Assembly: GCA_947628175.1 (NCBI GenBank)
Contig: CANQZA010000017.1
Coordinates: 1 to 36,150, forward strand
Reading direction: 5' to 3'
DNA from: an uncultured Clostridia bacterium
GTDB taxonomy: Bacteria > Bacillota > Clostridia > Oscillospirales > Acutalibacteraceae
Length of the DNA: 36,150 nt
The notes beneath the pieces were generated by a model. It saw only the letters and a program-made list of their open reading frames with translations, was not told the origin of the DNA and searched no databases. Made by a program: the position numbers and the translations under genes. How positions within the stretch are numbered: position 1 is the first letter of the stretch; each line of letters begins with the position of its first letter. Below, one piece after another: positions 15,861 through 24,571 of this stretch.

Positions 15861-17198
15861 TTGGCTAAAAGAATAAAAGCCACAGCACTGTCTTTGATTT
15901 TTATGATTGCTATTGCCGCAATTTCTGCCGTGAGTGTTATACAAGGGCAGGCAATCAGTAATGTTGAAAATATTGAGATGGTAAAAAACAGTGAAAATTC
16001 TTTCACATTGAACTGGAAAAGGGTACATAAAGCGCAAGGATACCGCATTTATTCGTTTGACGAGGGAAAAAACGATTATACAAAAATGTTTGATATTAAC
16101 GACGGCAGTGCCCACAGTTATAAATTTGACAATCTTGACAGCGCTTCGGTTTACAGAATAAAAATTTCCGCATACAAAATGTACAACAAAAAAGAATATG
16201 AAAGTGAACTTTCGGATGAAATCGTTGCTTATTCAATACCTGAATCGGTTCAGTGTGACGCCATATCGTCTGTTGCAAATACACTCCTGATAAATTGGAC
16301 GAAGCTTGACAATGTTTCGGGCTATCAGATTGAATATTCAAAAGATGAAAACTTTAAAGATTGTAAGATAAAGGATATAAAAAATTCAGAGAAATGTTCT
16401 CTTCGGATAAAAGAGCTCAAGCCGTCAGATGTTTATTACATAAGAGCAAGGGCTTATATGCTTTTAAACGGTGAAGCTGTTTACGGTCACTGGAGTAAAA
16501 GCTCCAATGTAAAGATAAGAGATAAGATTGTTATGGGAAGCAATATTGACCGCAATAAGCCCATGGTAGCCTTAACCTTTGACGATGGTCCCGCTTTTAA
16601 GTATAACGGCAGTAACTCCACACAAAGAATCCTGAGTGTCCTTGAAAAGTACGGAGCAAGAGCAACATTCTTTATGGTGGGTGACCGTGTCAGCAAAGAG
16701 ACCGAATATCTGCTGAAAAGGGAATTGGAACTGGGATGTGAACTTGGAAACCACACTTTCAGCCACAGTCATTACGGAAATGATGTTTCTGCCTCAGATA
16801 TAAGCAAAGCAAGCAGCAGAATTAAAAAATACAGCGGCGCCGCGCCTACTGTATTCAGATGCCCCGGAGGTCAAATTACCAAAACAATTAAAAAGGAGTG
16901 TAAAGAAGAAAGCATGCCGCTTGCATACTGGTCGGTGGATACGGAGGACTGGAGAAGCAAGGATACTGATAAAATCTATAAAAAAACAATCAGCAATGTT
17001 TACGACGGCGCAATTATTCTGATGCACGATATTTATCCGTCCACTGCCGATGCTGTTGAAAAAATAGTTCCCGCTCTTATTGAAAAGGGTTATCAAATTG
17101 TAACCGTCAGCGAACTTATTACAGCCAAAACAGGCGCAAATCCGAAGCCCGGAGAGCAGTATGTTGATTCCTCAACAATCAACAATAATACACACTGA
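15861..17198 (+). CDS. Secreted Fn3-Fn3-polysaccharide deacetylase (NodB/PgdA type)
   Basis: A 445-residue secreted protein: signal peptide or N-terminal anchor (about 1-31), two fibronectin type III-like domains (about 33-126 and 128-220), and a NodB homology domain (about 232-430). Catalytic motifs are present: TFDDGP (Asp241, Asp242), HTFSH (His298, His302, metal ligands), RCPGG, and the later DTEDW and LMHD. Such enzymes remove acetyl groups from N-acetylglucosamine in peptidoglycan or other polysaccharides outside the cell. An ATG at 15840 is in frame but lacks a ribosome binding site; TTG 15861 has AGGAG eight bases upstream, so I prefer it. Substrate is uncertain; peptidoglycan or exopolysaccharide are both possible. 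Confidence 0.92.
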   Translation: MAKRIKATALSLIFMIAIAAISAVSVIQGQAISNVENIEMVKNSENSFTLNWKRVHKAQGYRIYSFDEGKNDYTKMFDINDGSAHSYKFDNLDSASVYRIKISAYKMYNKKEYESELSDEIVAYSIPESVQCDAISSVANTLLINWTKLDNVSGYQIEYSKDENFKDCKIKDIKNSEKCSLRIKELKPSDVYYIRARAYMLLNGEAVYGHWSKSSNVKIRDKIVMGSNIDRNKPMVALTFDDGPAFKYNGSNSTQRILSVLEKYGARATFFMVGDRVSKETEYLLKRELELGCELGNHTFSHSHYGNDVSASDISKASSRIKKYSGAAPTVFRCPGGQITKTIKKECKEESMPLAYWSVDTEDWRSKDTDKIYKKTISNVYDGAIILMHDIYPSTADAVEKIVPALIEKGYQIVTVSELITAKTGANPKPGEQYVDSSTINNNTH

Positions 17199-17202
17199 TA
17201 GT

Positions 17203-17238
17203 AAAAACCACCGGTTAATGAATTTTAGCCGGTGGTTT
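17203..17238 (-). terminator. Terminator for the minus-strand ABC transporter operon
   Basis: Stem AAACCACCGG / CCGGTGGTTT (17205-17214, 17229-17238). On the minus strand the right-hand end runs into TTTTTAC, so it can terminate the transporter transcript coming from 17295. Confidence 0.7.
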
Positions 17239-17244
17239 AAGTCT

Positions 17245-17273
17245 GCCGAGATAAAACTATCTCGGCTTTTTTT
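17245..17273 (+). terminator. Rho-independent terminator of the deacetylase gene
   Basis: Perfect 9-bp stem GCCGAGATA / TATCTCGGC (17245-17253, 17258-17266) with a four-base loop and seven T residues after it (17267-17273). Confidence 0.88.
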
Positions 17274-17294
17274 ATAATATATGGTTATTCGGTG

Positions 17295-18017
17295 TTATAA
17301 TACGGCGTTGAGAAATTGTTTAAGTCTTGCGTCCCGGGGATTACCGAAAATTTCATCGGGCATATTTTCTTCCACGATAATGCCGTCTGCCATAAAAATC
17401 ACTCTGTCGGCAACTTCCCGCGCAAATCCCATTTCGTGTGTTACAACTGCCATCGTCATCCCCTCGTCTGCCAGATCCTTCATTACGGACAGAACCTCGC
17501 CCACCATTTCAGGATCAAGCGCCGATGTCGGCTCGTCAAAAAGCATAACCTTGGGATTCATTGCAAGAGAGCGGACTATGGCTGCCCTTTGTTTCTGACC
17601 TCCCGAGAGCTGACTCGGATAAGCGTCTGCCTTATCTGAAAGGCCTACTCTTTCAAGGAGCTTTAAAGCGCGTTCATTTGCCTCCTCCTTGCTCATTATT
17701 TTATGATGTATAGGTGCAAGGGTTATGTTTTCTATAATGGTTTTGTTGTTAAAAAGATTGAAATGCTGAAATACCATTCCCATATGCTTTCGCACTTCGT
17801 TTATATCTGTTTTTTTATCGTTTATAATTTTTCCGTCAAACCATATCTGTCCGTCCGTCGGCATTTCAAGCAAATTGAGGCATCGTAAAAATGTGCTTTT
17901 TCCCGAGCCTGACGGTCCTATAATAACGACTTTTCCGCCTTGGTGAATTTCATAGTCAATTCCGCAAAGCACCTGATTGTCACCGAAACTCTTTTTGAGA
18001 TTACAGACTTTTATCAC
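17295..18017 (-). CDS. Polar amino acid ABC transporter, ATP-binding protein
   Basis: A 240-residue ATPase with Walker [10 protein letters not shown] (34-42), Q-loop FQHFNLF, signature LSGGQKQR (137-144), Walker B VMLFDE (157-162) and the switch His in VVTHEMGFA. The HFNLF and VTHEMGFA variants are typical of the GlnQ/HisP polar amino acid uptake family. The start is GTG 18017, overlapping the permease gene by 17 bp, with AGGAG eleven bases upstream. It energises uptake with the permease and binding protein encoded upstream on the same strand. The amino acid carried cannot be determined. Confidence 0.95.
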   Translation of the reverse strand: MIKVCNLKKSFGDNQVLCGIDYEIHQGGKVVIIGPSGSGKSTFLRCLNLLEMPTDGQIWFDGKIINDKKTDINEVRKHMGMVFQHFNLFNNKTIIENITLAPIHHKIMSKEEANERALKLLERVGLSDKADAYPSQLSGGQKQRAAIVRSLAMNPKVMLFDEPTSALDPEMVGEVLSVMKDLADEGMTMAVVTHEMGFAREVADRVIFMADGIIVEENMPDEIFGNPRDARLKQFLNAVL

Positions 18018-18711
18018 TTTTTCTCAGGCTCCTCTCCATAACTTTAATAAGAAATGTTATCAAAAGTACAAGCACTATATAAATGAGTGCCATAACAAGA
18101 TAAGGCACCATAAACTCATAGCTGTTGCTGCCGATATAGTTGAAGGCAACATATAAATCGGTTGCGCCGACAAAGCTTACGACAGATGTTTCTTTTATAA
18201 GAGATATAAATTCGTTTCCAAGGGTGGGCAGGATATTCTTTACGGCCTGCGGAATAATAATTTTCATCATTGTTGTGCCATAGCTCAGGCCTACGGAACG
18301 GCCGCCCTCCATCTGTCCGGGATCAACCGACAGTATGCCGCTTCGCATAATTTCAGATATGTATGCTGCACTGTTAAGCCCGAATACACAAACCGCAACA
18401 GAAACGGAGGTCATCTTAATTCCCAAAACCGGGAGCATTACATAGTAAAATAAGAGAAGCTGAACAACAATAGGCGTGCCCCTGAAAAAGTTTACATATA
18501 AACCCGCAAGAGAATTCAAAAATCCGATAATACCGCCTTTTTTAGGAATTACACGGATTGTTGCAATAACAGTACCTATCATTATTCCGATAATAAGACC
18601 TGATATCGCAATAATAAGCGTATTTTTCAATCCTGTTATAACGGTTTTATAACCACCGGCGTTCAAAAAGACATTCAAAAATGTCTGAATTTTTTTATCA
18701 AAATTACCCAT
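18001..18711 (-). CDS. Polar amino acid ABC transporter, permease protein
   Basis: A 236-residue membrane protein of the HisM/GlnP type with about five hydrophobic helices and the EAA loop region ([19 protein letters not shown] then [14 protein letters not shown]) that contacts the ATPase. The pattern [13 protein letters not shown] and the phrase IKETS near the end of the EAA loop are characteristic of polar amino acid permeases. It probably works as a homodimer because only one permease gene is present. A hairpin with a short U-tract separates it from the binding-protein gene 71 bp upstream. Confidence 0.95.
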   Translation of the reverse strand: MGNFDKKIQTFLNVFLNAGGYKTVITGLKNTLIIAISGLIIGIMIGTVIATIRVIPKKGGIIGFLNSLAGLYVNFFRGTPIVVQLLLFYYVMLPVLGIKMTSVSVAVCVFGLNSAAYISEIMRSGILSVDPGQMEGGRSVGLSYGTTMMKIIIPQAVKNILPTLGNEFISLIKETSVVSFVGATDLYVAFNYIGSNSYEFMVPYLVMALIYIVLVLLITFLIKVMERSLRKSDKSL

Positions 18712-18732
18712 TGTGAAAATTCCTTAATATTT

Positions 18733-18761
18733 AAAAATAGCCTCACCGAAATTCGATGAGG
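18733..18761 (-). terminator. Hairpin between binding-protein and permease genes, likely partial terminator
   Basis: Minus-strand stem CCTCATCGAA / TTCGGTGAGG with one G-U pair and almost no loop, followed by CTATTTTTAAAT. Such elements after binding-protein genes reduce readthrough so that the binding protein is made in excess over the membrane parts. Confidence 0.65.
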
Positions 18762-18782
18762 TTATTTTGTTATTCGTATCAT

Positions 18783-19634
18783 TTATGCTACATTATTTAT
18801 GGATTCTGTGATGAACTGAGCCGGAGCAGAGTCAATAATCACATAGTTTAAATTGCCGTTAATAAGGTCCTGAACAGCAAGTGAGCCATTTTTGTAGGCA
18901 ACGCATGTAACAGGGAGTCCTTCAAAATCCCAGTCTTTGTCACCCTCTACAAAAAACTGACCTGTTGTACCGCTCTGAGCGCCTATTTTTACAGTTTTGT
19001 CTTTGGCATTGAGAATGTTTACAACATCCTCTGCGGTTTTGCATGTGTCAAATTCAGTGTTATCATTTGCCACAACCAGCTTCTGCGAAGCCGCATAGTA
19101 GGAATCTGAGAAATTAACGGATTCCTTTCTCTTCTCATTTATTGTAAGTCCTGCCATTGCAATGTCGCTTTTGTGCAGACCGACTGAAAGGCAGACTGAG
19201 TCAAAATCCATATTCTGGATAACAAGTTCTTTTCCTAATTTATCTGCAAGAAGTTTTGCGATTTCCATATCAATGCCGAGGTATTTGTCACCCTGGGTGT
19301 ATTCAAACGGCTCAAATGCTGCGTTTGTAGCAACAAGAAGCTGATCCTTGGTGTTGTCAAGAGTGGCGGATGTAACAGGTTCAGGAGTACCGTCACCGAA
19401 ATATTTGTTGCAGATTTCTTCAAAAGTACCGTTGGATTTAATTTCTGCAATAAAATCATTTACGGATTTGAGAAGATCGTCCTGGTTCTTGTCAACACCG
19501 AAAGCATAGTTTTCTGATGTAAGCTCTATGTCTATAACTTTTACTTTTGCCGTTTCCTTTGAGCATCCCGCAAAGCAGGCGCATACAAAGCATGCAGTAA
19601 GAATTACAGCAAGAATTTTCTTTGAAATTTTCAT
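18783..19634 (-). CDS. Amino acid ABC transporter substrate-binding lipoprotein, apparently circularly permuted
   Basis: A 283-residue lipoprotein: signal peptide with lipobox FAGC (Cys24). Residues about 98-283 match the first two thirds of a SBP_bac_3 protein (LLVATNAAFEPFEY, then TINEKRKESVNFSDSYY with the ligand-binding Arg, then NYVIIDSAPA), but the protein stops right after that last element. The segment that normally follows it, of the type ENYAFGVDKNQDDLLKSVN...GTFEEICNKYFG, is found instead at residues 41-80, between the lipid anchor and the core. So the usual C-terminal strand-helix part has moved to the N-terminus. GGAGG lies seven bases before ATG 19634. It delivers polar amino acids to the permease and ATPase downstream. 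Confidence 0.93.
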   Translation of the reverse strand: MKISKKILAVILTACFVCACFAGCSKETAKVKVIDIELTSENYAFGVDKNQDDLLKSVNDFIAEIKSNGTFEEICNKYFGDGTPEPVTSATLDNTKDQLLVATNAAFEPFEYTQGDKYLGIDMEIAKLLADKLGKELVIQNMDFDSVCLSVGLHKSDIAMAGLTINEKRKESVNFSDSYYAASQKLVVANDNTEFDTCKTAEDVVNILNAKDKTVKIGAQSGTTGQFFVEGDKDWDFEGLPVTCVAYKNGSLAVQDLINGNLNYVIIDSAPAQFITESINNVA

Positions 19635-19659
19635 CGTTTATCCTCCGAATGATTAAATT

Positions 19660-19690
19660 AAGAGGGTAAGGGTTTAACCCTTGCCCTCTT
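19660..19690 (-). promoter_or_regulatory. Long hairpin at the 5' end of the binding-protein transcript
   Basis: Stem AAGAGGGTAAGGG / CCCTTGCCCTCTT (19660-19672, 19678-19690), 13 bp with one G-U pair. The promoter at 19696-19724 would start transcription at about 19690, so the mRNA begins with this hairpin. It could stabilise the mRNA 5' end or act as terminator for transcripts arriving from the iolB side; its U-tract is weak (TTAATTTAATC). Confidence 0.55.
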
Positions 19691-19695
19691 CGTTT

Positions 19696-19724
19696 AATTT
19701 AGCATACAGTTTTATCAAAGTCAA
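19696..19724 (-). promoter_or_regulatory. Promoter of the amino acid ABC transporter operon
   Basis: Minus-strand TTGACT (19724-19719), 17-bp spacer, TAAATT (19701-19696). The -35 box matches 5 of 6 consensus bases and the -10 box 4 of 6. Confidence 0.65.
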
Positions 19725-19777
19725 TATATTTTCCAAAAATAGACATTATTTTCAAAGAAATATCCGAAAAACACAAC

Positions 19778-20551
19778 TTAATCTACGTTTGCGAGCCACT
19801 CATATTCAGGCACATAAATCCTTGTTTTATCCCATGGGTCGCCGTCAAGATGGCGGATAAGCCATACATAGTACATCTCGTATCCGGGCGCGGTTACCTG
19901 TTGGTGTGCGTTACCTCCTCTGATGCAAAGACAGCTTCCCGACTCTGTTTTATATGGTGTATCACCCTCAAAACCTGCGCCGAAGCCTTCAGGATGGTCA
20001 AACTGATAGTAGTAAAGCTCAGGTTGTGGATGATGATGAGGAGGGTAACTTGACCAGCGGCCCGGCTGATTAAACACCTCTCCCATAACCATATTTGAAT
20101 AAGGAGCATTGTCAAGGTCAAACATTGTTGATACAATTCTGTGACCTGTTCCGTTCCATTGTCCCTTGCCGAATTCCTGATAGAGACAATTCTCCGGATT
20201 ATAGAATACCGGCTTCCATGTTTTTTCATTATCAGTCATCTGAACAAGGATTTCACTGTCATCCAAAGCACGGATTACCGCTTTTGTCCGCCTGCAGAAG
20301 TGGATTGCATACGGTGTTTTCTGAAAAGGACTTTCTCTTTGGCAATCCTCGTTTATTGTGTTAGAAACAGAAAAGTGGACTTTTCCCGAAAGAAGGAGCA
20401 CAGCACATTCATTTTCCTCTTCAAAAATATTAAGGGTGTCGCCTTTTTTCATCTTCTGAACGAAAATATCCATAAGCATTTCACTGTTGATTCCGTTCAT
20501 CTGACATAAAATTTTTTTGCCGTTTTCATCATAATCAGGTTTAAAAAGCAT
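19778..20551 (-). CDS. iolB: IolB/KduI-like 5-deoxy-glucuronate isomerase family protein
   Basis: A 257-residue bicupin-type protein of the IolB/KduI family. The strongest cue is the segment YPPHHHPQPELYYYQF (residues 169-184; His172-174 and Glu178 fit the metal site), followed by the later RGGNAHQ (His216) and the end pattern YVWLIRHLDGDPW. IolB isomerises 5-deoxy-glucuronate to 2-deoxy-5-keto-gluconate in myo-inositol breakdown. No other iol gene is in the window; this gene follows ktrA by 14 bp on the same strand with AGAGG before ATG 20551. So either the rest of the pathway is elsewhere or the enzyme acts on another sugar acid. The family assignment is good, the role is open. Confidence 0.82.
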   Translation of the reverse strand: MLFKPDYDENGKKILCQMNGINSEMLMDIFVQKMKKGDTLNIFEEENECAVLLLSGKVHFSVSNTINEDCQRESPFQKTPYAIHFCRRTKAVIRALDDSEILVQMTDNEKTWKPVFYNPENCLYQEFGKGQWNGTGHRIVSTMFDLDNAPYSNMVMGEVFNQPGRWSSYPPHHHPQPELYYYQFDHPEGFGAGFEGDTPYKTESGSCLCIRGGNAHQQVTAPGYEMYYVWLIRHLDGDPWDKTRIYVPEYEWLANVD

Positions 20552-20565
20552 CTTAAATTACCTCT

Positions 20566-21207
20566 TTATTTTGCTATTTTTTTAATATAGTTCTTATCGC
20601 CCATAACGATGATATGCTCGTCGGCGGAAAAGACATAATCAGGTGAGTTTATCGCATATATTCTGTCTTCATATCTGTATGCTATGACAGATATTCCGTG
20701 AATTTTTCTTACATTGATTTTTGCAAGTGATTTTCCTACCCATGTGTCGGGCACAGAAATTTCATATATGCCCGTGTCCTCGCTGAGTTTAAAATAATCA
20801 AAAACGGAGGAACTGTTGTATTCAACAGCCATACGGTATGCCATGTCTCTTTCGGGGTATACAACTTTATCAGCCCCGTTTTTAAGAAGAAATTTTTCGT
20901 GAATAAGAGATGACGCCTTTGCCACTATGCAGGAGGCACCAAGCTCTTTAAGATAATCCACTATAACAAGGCTGTCCTGAAAATCGCCGATACAAACGAA
21001 AACATAGTCGTAATCGTCAACGCCTAATGCCGCGAGATTGCTTTTTACGGTAAAGTCTCCGATTTCGGCTGTTGTTACCTGGTTGCTGTATTCGTCAATC
21101 AGCTTTTCATTTTCATCCGCCAACATGACATCGTTTCCCATTTCACACAGGTATTCCGCGAGATGATGACCGAATTTGCCTGCGCCGATAACAAGAACAG
21201 ATTTCAT
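20566..21207 (-). CDS. ktrA: KtrA/TrkA-type RCK regulatory subunit of potassium uptake
   Basis: A 213-residue cytoplasmic protein with an N-terminal RCK/Rossmann domain (VIGAGKFGHHLA, glycines 8, 10 and 13; acidic residue Asp31 at the end of the second strand, indicating NAD(H) or adenine nucleotide binding) and a C-terminal RCK_C domain (about 135-213; EISVPDTWVGKSL is typical). It forms the ring that gates the KtrB-type channel. The gene lies 90 bp downstream of the KtrB-like gene and has AGGAG eleven bases before its ATG. Its length is that of KtrA/KtrC rather than the double-length TrkA. Nucleotide or c-di-AMP control is known in the family but not visible here. Confidence 0.92.
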   Translation of the reverse strand: MKSVLVIGAGKFGHHLAEYLCEMGNDVMLADENEKLIDEYSNQVTTAEIGDFTVKSNLAALGVDDYDYVFVCIGDFQDSLVIVDYLKELGASCIVAKASSLIHEKFLLKNGADKVVYPERDMAYRMAVEYNSSSVFDYFKLSEDTGIYEISVPDTWVGKSLAKINVRKIHGISVIAYRYEDRIYAINSPDYVFSADEHIIVMGDKNYIKKIAK

Positions 21208-21297
21208 TTTTATGATTTCTCCTTTTGATTCCGTATTCGGAGTATTTTTAACATAGTATAGGGTTAGATAAACCTATTGTGTTGGGCTCTTCGCTGT

Positions 21298-22722
21298 TTA
21301 ACCTATGAGAACAGTGCCGCGGGGTTTCTGTGTAGTGGTGTTTTCCTTTTCTATTGCGAACATGAGGGCAAAAACAAGCGATGTGAGTCTGCCTACAAAC
21401 ATAAGCGTCATAATTATAATTTTGGATATAATATCCAGACGGGGAGTGATTCCCGTTGTCATTCCGACTGTTCCGAGTGCCGATATACATTCAAATAAAA
21501 TGTCCGAAAAAGAAAATTCCTTCTGAACTGCCGATATTATCAGAGAAGAAAAGAAAATTTCCGAAATATTTATAAACAATACCGCAGTTGTTTTTCGGAG
21601 CGCATCCGCGTCAATCCTTTTTCCGAAAGCCTCAATGTCCCTTGTGTTTTTGACTGTTGCAACAACACAAAGACAAAGGACTGCAACAGTGGATGTTTTA
21701 ATACCGCCTGCCGTTGAGGCGGAGGAACCACCTATGAACATAAGAACATAGGTTATCATTTTTGACGCGCCGCTAAGATCGGCGTTCGGCACACTGTTAA
21801 AGCCTGCTGTTCTTGTGGTTGCCGAGGTGAAAAATGCGTTTAAAAGCGACTGACCGAAGCTCATATTTTCAAACGAGTTTGTATACTCAAAAATAAGGTA
21901 TGCCGCTGAGCCTGATAAAAGAAGTATTCCTGTCGTGACAAGCGTCAGCTTGGAATGGAGACTGTAGTACTTGAACTTGAATTTATAAGATGATATATCG
22001 TCCCATACAATAAAGCCTATTCCGCCGATTATGATAAGAGCTGCAACAGTAAGCAGAATCACAGGGTTACCGTTAACGGTGATAAGAGATGAATTGGGAG
22101 CTAATCTTCCCATTACATCAAACCCGGCATTGCAGAATGCGGATACAGATAAAAACACGGAAGAGTAGATTCCGTGTTTTATTCCCATTTCGGGTATAAA
22201 CTGCGTACACAAAATGACCGTGCCTGCCGTCTCAAATATTGCGGTTCCCGTGATAACTTTTTTTACAAGCTTTTTCATATCGCCCTTATAAATGGAGCCG
22301 ATATTTTCCTTGAAAAAAAGCTTTTTTTTAAGGGTTACTTTCTTTTTAAGCAGTGTTGTAAGGGTAAAAATAAGAGTAATAAAACCCAGTCCGCCTATCT
22401 GAATAAGGCAAAGAATTACCGTCTGTCCGAAAAGAGTCCATTTTGTAAATGTATCAAATACGACAAGACCTGTCACGCAGGAGGCTGAAGTTGCAGTAAA
22501 AAGCGCGTCGATAAAGTTGATTCCCGATCCTTTATATGATATCGGAAGTGAAAGCAGTACGGCCCCCGTGAATATGAGGATCAGAAAGCCTGCGGCGGCA
22601 ATTCTCGGATATTCGGCATTGTAGTTTTTATCTTTTCTCTTAACCTTAATTACCTTCTTTCTTTTCGGAAGGGCAGTAATTGGGCAGAATTGCTTTGAGC
22701 TTTTCGCGCACAGTATACTCAT
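21298..22722 (-). CDS. ktrB: KtrB/TrkH-type potassium transporter membrane subunit
   Basis: A membrane protein of up to 474 residues with four repeated M1-P-M2 units. The four selectivity-loop segments with their glycines can be seen: TATSASCVTGL, SAFCNAGFD, TTRTAGFN and SALGTVGMTTG. This is a complete KtrB/TrkH-type K+ (Na+-coupled) uptake channel that pairs with the RCK subunit downstream. The start is unclear. The only ATG before the first membrane helix is at 22722, inside the end of the capD-like gene and with a weak ribosome binding site, and the first 22 or so residues do not look like the family. A rare ATT start near 22650, right after AAGAAGG, is the alternative. Confidence 0.9.
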   Translation of the reverse strand: MSILCAKSSKQFCPITALPKRKKVIKVKRKDKNYNAEYPRIAAAGFLILIFTGAVLLSLPISYKGSGINFIDALFTATSASCVTGLVVFDTFTKWTLFGQTVILCLIQIGGLGFITLIFTLTTLLKKKVTLKKKLFFKENIGSIYKGDMKKLVKKVITGTAIFETAGTVILCTQFIPEMGIKHGIYSSVFLSVSAFCNAGFDVMGRLAPNSSLITVNGNPVILLTVAALIIIGGIGFIVWDDISSYKFKFKYYSLHSKLTLVTTGILLLSGSAAYLIFEYTNSFENMSFGQSLLNAFFTSATTRTAGFNSVPNADLSGASKMITYVLMFIGGSSASTAGGIKTSTVAVLCLCVVATVKNTRDIEAFGKRIDADALRKTTAVLFINISEIFFSSLIISAVQKEFSFSDILFECISALGTVGMTTGITPRLDIISKIIIMTLMFVGRLTSLVFALMFAIEKENTTTQKPRGTVLIG

Positions 22723-24541
22723 CTATGTCTCTTAACATATCGAGCATACTTTCAAACTGCTCTTTATTCACATTGATGGGTTGTATTACATATATTTTCT
22801 CATTGGCAGTTTTCTGCCTTGTTGACATTTCGATATCCATTGCCAGCTCTTCGTAAAGCTTTTCACCGGGTCTTAATCCCACAATTTTTATTCCGATTTC
22901 CTCAACCGTGTAGCCGGAAAGCTTTATCAGATTTTCGGCAAGCTCCATAATCTTTACAGGTTCACCCATATCAAGAACAAATATTTCGCCGCCCTTGGCA
23001 AGACCTCCTGCCTGACATACAAGCTGTGCTGCTTCCGGTATGGTCATAAAGTATCGTGTGATATCCGGGTGGGTTACACATACGGGGCCGCCCTGTTCAA
23101 TCTGCCTTTTGAAAATAGGCACTACGGAGCCGTGAGAACCTAATACATTGCCGAACCGTACCGCTGCGTATTCTGTATTGCTGCTTACTTTGTTCATATA
23201 CTCAATGATTATTTCCGTAATTCTTTTTGTTGCACCCATAACATTTGTAGGGTTAACGGCTTTATCGGTTGAAAGGATAACCATTTTATGAACCTTGAAT
23301 TTATCTGCTGTTACGGCAACATTATATGTTCCGAACACATTATTTTTAACAGCCTCGCACGGAGAATCCTCCATAAGGGGAACATGCTTGTGTGCGGCTG
23401 CGTGGAACACAACATCGGGATGGAATTCATTAAATACCTCGTTGAGTCTTTCTATATCCCTTACAGAGCCTATTCTCACCTGAATGTTTATCTCATTGCC
23501 GTATTTGCCGATCAGCTCGTTTGCCAGGTCAAAGGCGCAGTTTTCGTATATGTCAAATATTACGATTGTTTTGGGCTTATACCTTGCGCACTGCGTACAG
23601 ATTTCGGAGCCGATTGAGCCTCCTCCGCCTGTTACGAGAATTGTTTTGTCAATAAGGTAACGGCACACCTTGATATCCAAATTTACCTCATCTCTTGCAA
23701 GCAGATCTGCAATTCCCACATTTCTGGCTCTCTGCGGTCGGTTGTTGTTTTCGAGAAATTCCTGAATGGAAGGGGAGACCTTTACTTTTTTGCCGGTTGA
23801 AAGAGCAGTCTTGAAAATTTCCTGCTGCCTTTTTTTACTTGCAGAGGGAATACAGATGACAATTTCATCTATATTGTATTTGTCCGCAAAAAAGGGAATC
23901 TGCTCACAATTTCCGACAATTTTAACATTGTTTATTCTTTTACCTTTTTTTGCAGGATTATCGTCAATTGCTATAACAACCTTATATGTACGGCTCTGAT
24001 TGTCTTTGATATCATTGATAACGGCGTTTCCCATATATCCGGCGCCTACAATCATTACTCTTTTTAAGTTTGCTTTTTTATTGGATGCAATATGTCTGTT
24101 TACTTTTGTGCGTATAACTTTATATCCGAGCCTGGGCATATTTGTGCATACAATCAGAAACATAAACACAAGTATGTATGAATAATAGGAAAGTTCGCCT
24201 TTATATTGCAGTATATTATGAAAAAGTATTTTGTCAACTGCAAGCAGCGCAACCGTGTCCGCAACGGAGGCAAGTATACAGGAAATCATTTCATCGGTGC
24301 TTGCATACGCCCACACACTTGCGTAAAGTCCGAGATAATAATTGATAACAACTGCAAGTATGCTCGTTAAAATGAAGTGGAAAGGACTGAATAATACTTG
24401 CGAATAAGGGGGATGCATCAGTATTCCGTCATTAGAAAAATAATAGATCGCGGCATTTGTTGCGAAAAAGAGAATTATATCAATAATTACAAGAAAGCAT
24501 TTTCTGCTAAAACCGCTTAACTTTTTTTTAGAATCACGCAT
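22646..24541 (-). CDS. Membrane-bound nucleotide-sugar 4,6-dehydratase, CapD/PglF/WbpM type
   Basis: A 631-residue protein: about four transmembrane helices (roughly 14-35, 50-72, 82-104, 117-134), a first Rossmann domain (VGAGYMG, 165-171), and a C-terminal extended SDR domain (TGGGGSIG, 304-311) with STDK at 424-427 and VMGATK with Met435 and Lys439. Met in place of the usual catalytic Tyr is typical of the large membrane-bound dehydratases such as WbpM and PglF. These act on UDP-GlcNAc to make the 4-keto-6-deoxy intermediate for surface polysaccharides or glycoprotein sugars. AGGAG stands twelve bases before ATG 24541. It follows a CHAP hydrolase gene by 30 bp and overlaps the ktrB-like frame. 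Confidence 0.93.
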   Translation of the reverse strand: MRDSKKKLSGFSRKCFLVIIDIILFFATNAAIYYFSNDGILMHPPYSQVLFSPFHFILTSILAVVINYYLGLYASVWAYASTDEMISCILASVADTVALLAVDKILFHNILQYKGELSYYSYILVFMFLIVCTNMPRLGYKVIRTKVNRHIASNKKANLKRVMIVGAGYMGNAVINDIKDNQSRTYKVVIAIDDNPAKKGKRINNVKIVGNCEQIPFFADKYNIDEIVICIPSASKKRQQEIFKTALSTGKKVKVSPSIQEFLENNNRPQRARNVGIADLLARDEVNLDIKVCRYLIDKTILVTGGGGSIGSEICTQCARYKPKTIVIFDIYENCAFDLANELIGKYGNEINIQVRIGSVRDIERLNEVFNEFHPDVVFHAAAHKHVPLMEDSPCEAVKNNVFGTYNVAVTADKFKVHKMVILSTDKAVNPTNVMGATKRITEIIIEYMNKVSSNTEYAAVRFGNVLGSHGSVVPIFKRQIEQGGPVCVTHPDITRYFMTIPEAAQLVCQAGGLAKGGEIFVLDMGEPVKIMELAENLIKLSGYTVEEIGIKIVGLRPGEKLYEELAMDIEMSTRQKTANEKIYVIQPINVNKEQFESMLDMLRDIDEYTVREKLKAILPNYCPSEKKEGN

Positions 24542-24571
24542 GCTGATTTTTAACTCCTTTTAACATCAAAA

